NCBI RefSeq assembly: GCF_002913045.1
Contig: NZ_PPAF01000041.1
Coordinates: 1-64,000, forward strand
Direction: 5' to 3'
DNA: 64,000 nt
Origin: Campylobacter concisus
GTDB taxonomy: Bacteria > Campylobacterota > Campylobacteria > Campylobacterales > Campylobacteraceae
Part shown: one piece after another, positions 57,029-64,000 of the stretch
How positions within the stretch are numbered: the first letter of the stretch is position 1
Layout: every line of letters begins with the position of its first letter
Made by a program: the position numbers and the translations under genes
The notes under the pieces: generated by a model
What the model was told of the DNA's origin: nothing
What the model saw: only the letters and a program-made list of their open reading frames with translations
Database searches by the model: none

Positions 57029-57962
57029 ATTAGAGAATTTAAAAGAGATAGGTATAAAGGAAATTTCACGTAAAACGCATATTGAGCCTACATTTTTACA
57101 ATATATTTTTGATAAAAATTTTGAAAAATTATCACGTTTAAATATTAGGGGCTATGCCAAGATTTTGCAACGTGAATATGATGTTGATTTGAGCGAGTTA
57201 CTCGCTGAATACGATGCCTTTATGCAAGAAAACACTCCAGATGAGAGTCACAAAACTAAAGTTACTCCAAAAATTTCTTCTTACACTCCAAAAGATATTA
57301 CCATACAAAGACAAAGCGGTAGTGGCGGTGCTGGATTTTTATTTTGGCTCATCATTTTAGCTATTATTGCTGGTGGGGCATATCATTTTGATGCTTACAA
57401 ATATATCGAGAATTTTTTATCGTTTTTAAATGATGAGAATAAAAGCGTGAGCTATTCGCAGTCAAGCATAGTAAATGAGGTGAAGAAAAATATCATCGAT
57501 ACAAATATCACCATCTCTCAAAATAGCCCTAAAATAGAGGCAAACGCATCAAACTTGAAAATTTCAGCTCCAGTTGAGCAAAATGTGACAACAAGTCCTG
57601 CAAACATGGAGCAAAACGCTGTTAAGCCAAGCATGGTGGCTCAGTCAGCTCCTAAGATAGAGCAAAACATTACAAAGCCACTAAATGAGGCGGTCATTAC
57701 ACCAAAACAACGCGTCTGGATAGGCATCATTAATCTTGAAAATGGTCAAAAAGTATCAAACGACACAAGCAAAAGCATAAATATAAATTTAGACCAAAGG
57801 CAGCTCGTAGTTTGTGGAAATGGCAACATTGAGCTAAAGATCGGCGATAAGGTGACAAAATATAATCCAAGCCGTCCAGCTAGATTTTTAGTAGAAAATG
57901 GAGAGATGAAATTTGTGAGCTATGATGAGTTTGTAGAACTTAACAAGGGCAAATCTTGGTAA
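57021..57962 (+). CDS. RodZ-like membrane protein
   Basis: A 313-residue protein with an N-terminal helix-turn-helix-like domain (residues 5-65; KEISRKTHIEPTFLQYIF), one membrane helix at 104-122 and a periplasmic part with an Asn/Ser-rich linker and a small beta domain from about 230. This is the layout of RodZ, the link between MreB and the cell wall in rod- and spiral-shaped cells. Position matches C. jejuni Cj0152c. Overlaps neighbours on both sides by 7-8 bases. Confidence 0.78.
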   Translation: MSELENLKEIGIKEISRKTHIEPTFLQYIFDKNFEKLSRLNIRGYAKILQREYDVDLSELLAEYDAFMQENTPDESHKTKVTPKISSYTPKDITIQRQSGSGGAGFLFWLIILAIIAGGAYHFDAYKYIENFLSFLNDENKSVSYSQSSIVNEVKKNIIDTNITISQNSPKIEANASNLKISAPVEQNVTTSPANMEQNAVKPSMVAQSAPKIEQNITKPLNEAVITPKQRVWIGIINLENGQKVSNDTSKSININLDQRQLVVCGNGNIELKIGDKVTKYNPSRPARFLVENGEMKFVSYDEFVELNKGKSW

Positions 57963-58738
57963 GAAAAATAGCGATTTTCACCGCTTTTAGTGTATTTGCC
58001 TATGCTTTTAGCTTACAAACTAGTGCAAGTGCTTTAAGCAATGCTGAAAATGTGCAAATCTCTTTAGAAAATTTAGACCAAAATGGCTCACTCAATGTCA
58101 GTGAGCTAGTATCAAGATTAAAACAAAACTCAAGTTACGATAGCATTTCATTTGGTTCAAATAGTTTGAATTTAAAATTTATAAGTGAGCAAAAGGTTCC
58201 TTCTACATTATTTGTAAAATCAATAAATTCAACTCTAGACGATGCCAATATGAGTATTTCAAGGATAAATTCTCTAAAAAATGGAGATCAAATTTCTTAT
58301 GGAATTTCGGCCATAAAAAATGGTGGAATAGATCCAAGTTTATTAAGCTTAGCACTTAGTCAAAGCGGTTTTAGAATTTTAGGATTTGATAGGGTTGATG
58401 GGAATTTAGAGATATTTTTAGATGCTCAGAATATGATTCTTAAGGCTACAAAGGTAAATTTTGACGAAGAGACACCACTTTTAAAAAGCGGTGGTACTTA
58501 TTTTGTTGATGTTGAGGGTGCAAGTAGCCTGGACATCGCATCAAAAGAGTCAAATAGATGGATGCCACTTGTTAGAATTTATGATAAAAATTTAAATCAG
58601 ATTGACTCTATAAAAGATGAGCAAGCAAAAACCGCCGTTTCTATAAATTTAGCAATAGGCGCAAAATACGCATTAATTAGCGATAATGTTGATATAAATA
58701 ATATAAAAAATGAGATAATTATCAAGCTTATAAAATAG
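57956..58738 (+). CDS. Periplasmic protein (Cj0151-like)
   Basis: A 260-residue exported protein. It starts at a TTG (57956) with AAGGGC upstream, overlapping the RodZ-like gene by 7 bases; the N-terminus MVRKIAIFTAFSVFAYA is a signal peptide. The mature part looks beta-rich, with no domain that I recognise. It seems paired with the RodZ-like protein, both here and in C. jejuni. Confidence 0.78.
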   Translation: MVRKIAIFTAFSVFAYAFSLQTSASALSNAENVQISLENLDQNGSLNVSELVSRLKQNSSYDSISFGSNSLNLKFISEQKVPSTLFVKSINSTLDDANMSISRINSLKNGDQISYGISAIKNGGIDPSLLSLALSQSGFRILGFDRVDGNLEIFLDAQNMILKATKVNFDEETPLLKSGGTYFVDVEGASSLDIASKESNRWMPLVRIYDKNLNQIDSIKDEQAKTAVSINLAIGAKYALISDNVDINNIKNEIIIKLIK

Positions 58739-58747
58739 GAGTAAGCA

Positions 58748-59956
58748 GTGTTTGATGAGATAAGATTTAATACAATTGAGCGTTTGCCAAACTACGTTTT
58801 TGCCGAAGTAAATGCAATAAAAATGGCTGCACGAAGAGCTGGCGAGGACATCATCGACTTTTCTATGGGTAATCCTGAGGGCAGAACACCGCAGCACATT
58901 GTCGATAAACTATGCGAAAGTGCGCAAAAGGACAAGACCCACGGCTACTCAGCCAGTGCTGGAATTTACAAGCTCCGTCTTGCCATTTGCAACTGGTACA
59001 AAAGAAAATACGGCGTAAATTTAGACCCAGATACCGAAGCAGTCGCCACGATGGGTAGCAAAGAGGGCTTTGTTCACTTAGCTCAAGCCGTGATAAACCC
59101 AGGCGATGTGGCTATCGTGCCTGACCCTGCCTATCCGATACATACACAGGCATTTTTATTTGCTGGTGGAAGCGTGGTCAAAATGCCGCTTCATTACAAC
59201 GATAAATTTGAGCTAGATGAGAATAAATTTTTTGAAAATTTGATCCAGACTATACACGCAAGTTCGCCAAAACCAAAATACGTAGTTGTAAATTTTCCAC
59301 ACAACCCAACAACTGTAACCGTGCAAAAGAGCTTTTACGAGCGTCTTGTGAGCATTGCAAAACAAGAGAGATTTTACGTTATTTCTGACATCGCTTATGC
59401 TGATCTTACCTTTGATGGCTACAAAACACCAAGCATCTTTGAGGTCGATGGTGCAAAAGACGTCGCAGTCGAGTGCTATACTCTTTCAAAGAGCTATAAT
59501 ATGGCTGGCTGGAGAGTTGGCTTCATGTGCGGAAATAAAAGACTTTGTGCAGCGCTTAAAAAGATAAAATCATGGGTTGATTATGGCATGTTTACGCCGA
59601 TCCAGGTGGCTGCTACTGTTGCACTTGATGGTGATCAAAGCTGTGTTGAAGAGATACGCCAAATTTATGAAAAAAGAAGAGATGTGATGATAGAGGCCTT
59701 TGCTCAGGCTGGTTGGGAGCTTAAAAAACCAAGCTCTAGTATGTTTATCTGGGCAAAACTTCCACCAAAGGTTAGCCATCTGGGCAGCCTTGAGTTTTCA
59801 AAACAGCTTCTTACAAAGGCGTCAGTCGCAGTTAGTCCTGGTATTGGTTTTGGCGAGGGCGGAAACGACTATGTGCGTCTAGCTCTTATCGAAAACGAAA
59901 ATAGAATAAGACAAGCAGCAAGAAATATAAAAAAATATTTGAAAGAATTTGAATGA
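58748..59956 (+). CDS. Fold-type I PLP aminotransferase
   Basis: A 402-residue aminotransferase of the AspC/AlaA/LL-DAP group. PLP-lysine is in YTLSKSYNMAGWRVG; FPHNPTTVTV and the C-terminal Arg in YVRLALIENENR bind the substrate carboxylates. The start is GTG with AGGAG ahead. It overlaps hom (ATGA) and could act in alanine or aspartate-family amino acid synthesis; the exact amino acid is not fixed by sequence. Confidence 0.9.
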   Translation: MFDEIRFNTIERLPNYVFAEVNAIKMAARRAGEDIIDFSMGNPEGRTPQHIVDKLCESAQKDKTHGYSASAGIYKLRLAICNWYKRKYGVNLDPDTEAVATMGSKEGFVHLAQAVINPGDVAIVPDPAYPIHTQAFLFAGGSVVKMPLHYNDKFELDENKFFENLIQTIHASSPKPKYVVVNFPHNPTTVTVQKSFYERLVSIAKQERFYVISDIAYADLTFDGYKTPSIFEVDGAKDVAVECYTLSKSYNMAGWRVGFMCGNKRLCAALKKIKSWVDYGMFTPIQVAATVALDGDQSCVEEIRQIYEKRRDVMIEAFAQAGWELKKPSSSMFIWAKLPPKVSHLGSLEFSKQLLTKASVAVSPGIGFGEGGNDYVRLALIENENRIRQAARNIKKYLKEFE

Positions 59957-61215
59957 ATGTAGCGATATTGGGCGTTGGAACCGTTGGCGAGTCAGTTGCT
60001 AAAATTTTGCTAAAAAACAAAAAGCTAATCGCAGCAAGAAGTGGCGAGGAGATAGTGCCAGTCATCGGAGTGGTCAGAAATTTAAATAAAAAAAGAGACG
60101 TTGGCATCCCTTTGACTGACGATATAAATAGCGTTATAAACCGCGATGATATTGACGTTTTTGTCGAGCTTATGGGTGGTGTGGAAGAGCCTTTTAGGGT
60201 TGTGAGTGAAATTTTAAAGCGAAAAAAAGCAGTTGTAACCGCAAACAAAGCACTTCTTGCCTATCATAGATACGCCTTGCAAAATTTAGCCAAAAATATA
60301 CCATTTGGCTTTGAAGCAAGTGTGGCTGGAGGCATACCGATCATTAGAGCCTTAAGAGAAGGCTTAAGCGCAAACCATATCGTTAGTATAAATGGCATAC
60401 TAAACGGAACTAGTAACTTTATCCTAACCTCGATGATGGACGAGGGATCAAATTTTAAAGACGCTCTTAAAAAGGCGCAGGAGCTTGGATACGCTGAGGC
60501 TGATCCTACTTTTGATGTGGGCGGCTTTGATACGGCTCATAAGCTTCTTATACTGGCAAGCATCGCATACGGTGTGCATGGCGATCCAGAGGATATTTTG
60601 ATCGAAGGGATACAAGGTATCACACCAGAAGATATTTTTTTTGCAAAAGATTTTGAATACTCAATAAAACTTCTAGCTATCGCCAAAAAAAGTGAGGGTA
60701 AAATCGAACTACGTGTACATCCAGCGCTTGTGCCACAAAATAAAATGATAGCAAAGGCAAGTGGTGTGACAAATGCGATCAGTGTCGTTGGCGAGGTCGT
60801 TGGTGAGACGATGTACTATGGACCTGGAGCTGGTGGCGATGCAACAGCAAGTGCGGTGATCAGCGATCTCATCGACATCGCAAGAGATAGTAAGTCGCCT
60901 ATGCTTGGATATAAAGCACCGTTTGAATTAAATACGCTTGAGCTACTTGATCGCGATAGAATAAAGACAAAGTATTACTTTAGGTTAAAAGTCGAAGATA
61001 AAATGGGTGTGCTAGCAAAGATTACAAATTTGATGAGCGAAAATAACTTATCGATTGATAGCATACTTCAAAAACCAAAAGATGAGAGCGAATTTGCGGT
61101 ATTGTTCTTTACGACACATACGAGTCTTGAGGCTGATGTAAGAAGGACAATTGAAATTTTAAAAGAGCAAGAGTATATAAAAGAAGAGCCATTTATGATG
61201 AGGATCGAGGAGTAG
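59953..61215 (+). CDS. hom: Homoserine dehydrogenase
   Basis: A 420-residue enzyme of threonine/methionine synthesis, reducing aspartate semialdehyde to homoserine. NAD motif GVGTVGESV, the core FEASVAGGIPII, NGILNGTSNFIL and GYAEADPTFDVGGFD are typical. A C-terminal ACT domain (about 340-420) suggests threonine feedback. ATGA overlap upstream; 1 bp before the YraN gene. Confidence 0.96.
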   Translation: MNVAILGVGTVGESVAKILLKNKKLIAARSGEEIVPVIGVVRNLNKKRDVGIPLTDDINSVINRDDIDVFVELMGGVEEPFRVVSEILKRKKAVVTANKALLAYHRYALQNLAKNIPFGFEASVAGGIPIIRALREGLSANHIVSINGILNGTSNFILTSMMDEGSNFKDALKKAQELGYAEADPTFDVGGFDTAHKLLILASIAYGVHGDPEDILIEGIQGITPEDIFFAKDFEYSIKLLAIAKKSEGKIELRVHPALVPQNKMIAKASGVTNAISVVGEVVGETMYYGPGAGGDATASAVISDLIDIARDSKSPMLGYKAPFELNTLELLDRDRIKTKYYFRLKVEDKMGVLAKITNLMSENNLSIDSILQKPKDESEFAVLFFTTHTSLEADVRRTIEILKEQEYIKEEPFMMRIEE

Positions 61216-61216
61216 T

Positions 61217-61558
61217 TTGGGGCTAAAAGAGTATCTCTTCGGTAAAAGCTCAGAAGATAGGGCGTGTGATTTTTTACAAAAGCTTGGTTTTGTCATTTTA
61301 GAGAGAAATTTTCACTCTAAATTTGGCGAGATCGACATTATCGCACTAAGCAGTGATAAAATTTTACACTTCATAGAGGTAAAATCAACTAGCGGAGAAT
61401 ATGAAGCAGAGTATAGACTAAATAATGCAAAATATATAAAAATCTTAAAAACTATAAATTTTTATATGATGAAAAATGAGCCAAATAGAGATTTTCAAGT
61501 CGATTTGCTCGTTATAAAAAATGAAAATTTAGAACTAATAGAAAATATTAGTTTATAA
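61217..61558 (+). CDS. YraN-family protein (UPF0102)
   Basis: A 113-residue nuclease-fold protein with the family signature ILERNFHSKFGEIDIIA followed by FIEVKS, which equals the D-x(n)-E-x-K catalytic pattern. Function in cells is not settled. TTG start with GAGGAG upstream. Confidence 0.93.
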   Translation: MGLKEYLFGKSSEDRACDFLQKLGFVILERNFHSKFGEIDIIALSSDKILHFIEVKSTSGEYEAEYRLNNAKYIKILKTINFYMMKNEPNRDFQVDLLVIKNENLELIENISL

Positions 61559-61596
61559 TAAAATTTATTATTTAGATAAAATTTAAATTTAATTTG

Positions 61597-61602
61597 TATA
61601 AT
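61597..61602 (+). promoter_or_regulatory. Predicted -10 element of trxA
   Basis: TATAAT in AATTTGTATAATTGCC, an extended -10 with AT-rich DNA upstream, 29 bp before the trxA ATG. Confidence 0.65.
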
Positions 61603-61630
61603 TGCCACATTTTAAAAATAAGGAGAAAAA

Positions 61631-61945
61631 ATGGGAAAATACATCGAACTTACAAAAGAAAATTTTGATGTTACAAAAGAAGGCGTTGCTTTAGTAGACT
61701 TTTGGGCTCCATGGTGCGGACCTTGCCGTATGCTAGCTCCAGTGATCGAAGAACTTGCTGAAGACTTTGACGGCAAAGCAAAAATTTGCAAGGTAAATAC
61801 TGATGAAGTGCAAGATCTTGCAGTTGAGTTTGGCATCAGATCGATCCCAACATTGCTATTTTTCAAAAATGGCGAGCTAGTTGAGCAAATGGTCGGTGCG
61901 CAGTCAAAACAAGCCCTAACTGACAAACTAAATTCGCTTCTTTAA
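61631..61945 (+). CDS. trxA: Thioredoxin
   Basis: A 104-residue redox protein with active site WCGPC and cis-Pro loop RSIPTLLFF. It reduces cytosolic disulfides and is reduced in turn by TrxB, encoded one gene downstream. AAGGAG precedes the ATG, and a good promoter lies upstream. The stop overlaps the next ATG by one base. Confidence 0.97.
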   Translation: MGKYIELTKENFDVTKEGVALVDFWAPWCGPCRMLAPVIEELAEDFDGKAKICKVNTDEVQDLAVEFGIRSIPTLLFFKNGELVEQMVGAQSKQALTDKLNSLL

Positions 61946-62391
61946 TGAGCGAAAAAAGAAGAGGAAGCCTGCTTCCTCTTGCCTATATATTTGGTTCATT
62001 TTTTGGTGCAGCTATGATAGCGGCTGCATTTGCATATAGCAACTATCGTTTTTCACAATATAAATTTGTTGATTTTGCTAAGCTAGTTTTTTACGAAAAA
62101 AGCGAAATTTTCACTCCAAAAGAGCCAAAATACACGCTTTTAATCTTCAGTTCAAATCAATCAAAATTAGACGAAATTTTACCAACCAAAAATGAAACAG
62201 TTGTGGCGATCGATATCTTTCAAAAAAGATATGAGTCAAACTCAACACTAAAATACATAAGCTCAGATATTAATACAATTTTAGAGCTCATGCGAAATTT
62301 AAGCATTACAAAGCTTCCAAGTAGTGTTGAGATAGTTCATCAAAGGGGCGAAATTTATAAACAAAATTCGTCCATAAAAGTTTTAGAATAA
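61945..62391 (+). CDS. Membrane-anchored protein between trxA and trxB
   Basis: A 148-residue protein with one membrane helix (residues 9-30) and a soluble, probably periplasmic, part. I recognise no family. TAATG overlap with trxA and 9 bp to trxB put it in the thioredoxin operon. C. jejuni has a similar gene (Cj0148c/Cj0147c region), but this is from memory. Confidence 0.8.
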   Translation: MSEKRRGSLLPLAYIFGSFFGAAMIAAAFAYSNYRFSQYKFVDFAKLVFYEKSEIFTPKEPKYTLLIFSSNQSKLDEILPTKNETVVAIDIFQKRYESNSTLKYISSDINTILELMRNLSITKLPSSVEIVHQRGEIYKQNSSIKVLE

Positions 62392-62400
62392 AGGAAATTT

Positions 62401-63339
62401 ATGCTTGATTTAGCGATCATCGGAGGCGGTCCAGCAGGACTAAGCGCCGGACTTTACGCCACTAGAGGCGGATTAAAAAATGTTGTAATGTTTGAAAAAG
62501 GCGAGCCTGGCGGTCAGATCACCTCTAGCTCAGAGATAGAAAACTACCCAGGTCAAAAAGCCCCTGGCGAGAGCGGTTTTGACTTTATGAGCACTTGGTG
62601 GAAGCAGTGCAGTGCATTTGGACTAGTTCATAAGTGGGCAAACGTCGTTGGTGTTAGAAAAAACAGCGACGGTAGCTTTGAAATTTTACTTGAGGGCGGT
62701 AAGAGCGAGCAGGCAAAGGCTGTCATCGTAGCAACTGGCTCAACTCCAAGACGTGCTGGCTTTAAAGGCGAGGATGAGTTCTTTGGCAAAGGTATTAGCA
62801 CATGCGCAACATGCGATGGATTTTTTTACAAAAATAAAGAGGTAGTTGTCCTTGGCGGTGGTGACACAGCTGTTGAAGAGGCACTTTACCTGGCAAATAT
62901 CTGCTCAAAAGTCTATCTAATCCATAGACGTGACGAATTCAGAGCGGCGCCAACTACGGTTGAAAAAGCTAGAAAAAATGAAAAGATCGAGTTTATAACA
63001 AGTGCGACGATAAAAGAGGCACTTGGCGATAAAATGGGCCTAACAAAGATCGTGCTTGATACCAAAAATGGTGAGCTCGTGCTTGATGTGCCGGGCATTT
63101 TCACATTCGTCGGACTAAATGTAAATAACGAAATTTTAAAAGATGAAAACGGCAAATTTATCTGCGAAATGGCTGATGGCGGACAGGTTAAGACAAACCT
63201 TAAGATGCAAACTAGCCTAAAAGGGCTCTTTGTAGCGGGTGACATCAGAGAGGACGCTCCAAAGCAAGTTATAGTAGCAGCAGGTGATGGCGCAGTGGCT
63301 GCACTTAGCGCTATGAGCTACATAGAAAGCTTGTATTAA
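62401..63339 (+). CDS. trxB: Thioredoxin reductase
   Basis: A 312-residue flavoprotein that passes electrons from NADPH to thioredoxin. FAD motif [14 protein letters not shown], redox pair CATC (in [11 protein letters not shown]), NADPH motif [11 protein letters not shown] and the C-terminal [14 protein letters not shown] motif are present. Last gene of the trx operon; a strong terminator follows. Confidence 0.97.
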   Translation: MLDLAIIGGGPAGLSAGLYATRGGLKNVVMFEKGEPGGQITSSSEIENYPGQKAPGESGFDFMSTWWKQCSAFGLVHKWANVVGVRKNSDGSFEILLEGGKSEQAKAVIVATGSTPRRAGFKGEDEFFGKGISTCATCDGFFYKNKEVVVLGGGDTAVEEALYLANICSKVYLIHRRDEFRAAPTTVEKARKNEKIEFITSATIKEALGDKMGLTKIVLDTKNGELVLDVPGIFTFVGLNVNNEILKDENGKFICEMADGGQVKTNLKMQTSLKGLFVAGDIREDAPKQVIVAAGDGAVAALSAMSYIESLY

Positions 63340-63344
63340 TACTA

Positions 63345-63380
63345 AAATTTAGCCAAATTTTTGGCTAAATTTTTCTTCTT
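63345..63380 (+). terminator. Terminator after trxB
   Basis: AAATTTAGCC and GGCTAAATTT pair around an A/T loop and are followed by TTCTTCTTTTTTT, a typical Rho-independent terminator. Confidence 0.8.
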
Positions 63381-63437
63381 TTTTTCTATCAAATTTTTGA
63401 TTTTATACGTATTTTTAAAGCCTATTTGTAATCTATC

Positions 63438-63443
63438 TATAAT
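63438..63443 (+). promoter_or_regulatory. Predicted -10 element of dapB
   Basis: TATAAT in CTATCTATAATAAAT, 44 bp before the dapB start, following the trxB terminator. Confidence 0.55.
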
Positions 63444-63486
63444 AAATTTTATGTTAAATTTCAATCAAAAATCAAAGGATAAATTT

Positions 63487-64000
63487 TGGTAAAAATAGGC
63501 CTTTATGGTGCTAGTGGAAAGATGGCTCAAAGTATCATTTCTTGTTTAAAAGATGAAAAAGATGCTACTTTAGGCATCGCTTTTAGCCAAAAAAATCAGG
63601 TTGAAAATTTAAGTAGCGAACTTTTGACAAATGACTTTGCTAAATTTTTTGAAGGATGCGATGTGATAATCGACTTTAGTCAAAAAGAGGCGACCATAGC
63701 ACTGCTAAACTACGCTAGAACTAATCCAAAACCACTAGTTATCGGTACGACCGGCTTAGATGATGACGAGAAAAATTTGCTCCACCTAGCATCAGGGGCT
63801 ATGCCTATTCTTTACGCAACAAATATGAGTTTGGGTGTGGCTGTACTAAACCGCCTTGCAAGGATTGCTTCAAAAACATTAAGAGAATTTGACATAGAGA
63901 TCGTAGAGCAACACCACAGGCACAAAAAGGACGCTCCAAGCGGTACAGCGATGACACTTGCAGGAAGTGTAGCTGAGACAAGAGATTTAAATTTAAAAGA
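63487..64000 (+). CDS. dapB: 4-hydroxy-tetrahydrodipicolinate reductase DapB (partial)
   Basis: The first 171 codons of an open frame that leaves the window on the right. [12 protein letters not shown] is the NAD(P)H-binding start, VIGTTGL and YATNMSLGV follow, and [15 protein letters not shown] is the catalytic His/Lys signature of DapB. It makes tetrahydrodipicolinate for lysine and cell-wall diaminopimelate. TTG start with AAAGGAT seven bases upstream. Confidence 0.95.

Noticed and set aside
61612-61926. Minus-strand frame over trxA
   Set aside because: Antisense shadow of thioredoxin.

Overview
The window comes from the chromosome of a Campylobacter, most probably a Campylobacter concisus-like member of the genus. 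Several gene blocks match the gene order of Campylobacter jejuni as I remember it: nuoA-N followed by pflA; rpsU, the UPF0323 lipoprotein, a glutathionylspermidine-synthase-like gene, a hydroxyacid dehydrogenase and a YajQ-family gene; ccoG-cmeR-cmeABC; and the long run from mqnP to trxB. The DNA is AT-rich, TTG starts are common, and the NADH-binding subunits of complex I are replaced by two small proteins typical of Campylobacterota. The species call is an inference from recognition, not from a search.

Layout. 1-397 holds the end of a tRNA cluster (partial tRNA, Asp, Lys, Glu). 398-952 has no gene that I can see. 953-16761 (minus strand) is the complete fourteen-gene complex I operon with the flagellar motor protein gene pflA at its end. 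16867-19865 (minus) is a two-gene operon, a HemN-like radical SAM protein and a cyclic-peptide-type ABC exporter. 20050-21881 (minus) has a membrane protein and a DUF2314/ankyrin protein. 21940-22181 is a noncoding stretch with degenerate 57-bp direct repeats and a perfect 14-bp inverted repeat. 22211-27169 (minus) runs from the YajQ-family gene back to rpsU. 27308-35311 (plus) has ccoG, the multidrug efflux locus cmeR-cmeABC and a small membrane protein.

35405-44889 is an AT-richer island. It holds a lipoprotein, a 1176-residue lipase with a Cys/His-rich PAAR-like C-terminal region, a 1250-residue protein of unknown family, a 452-residue protein with two possible starts, and a short chimeric gene remnant. 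Its layout suggests a type VI secretion lipase effector, immunity and accessory module. No secretion-machine gene lies in the window. This is the least explained part of the sequence and the best candidate for an undescribed system.

45113-63339 returns to housekeeping genes: the nifS-nifU iron-sulfur assembly pair, miaA with a flavin oxidoreductase, mqnP (menaquinone), moaA-queE-queD (molybdopterin and queuosine), rRNA modification enzymes with ribosomal protein L31, a RodZ-like protein, an aminotransferase, hom, and the thioredoxin pair trxA/trxB. dapB runs off the right edge. Together the window codes for respiration (complex I, menaquinone, cytochrome oxidase assembly), Fe-S supply for these enzymes, motility, efflux, tRNA/rRNA modification and redox balance, interrupted by one accessory island and one accessory radical SAM/exporter operon.
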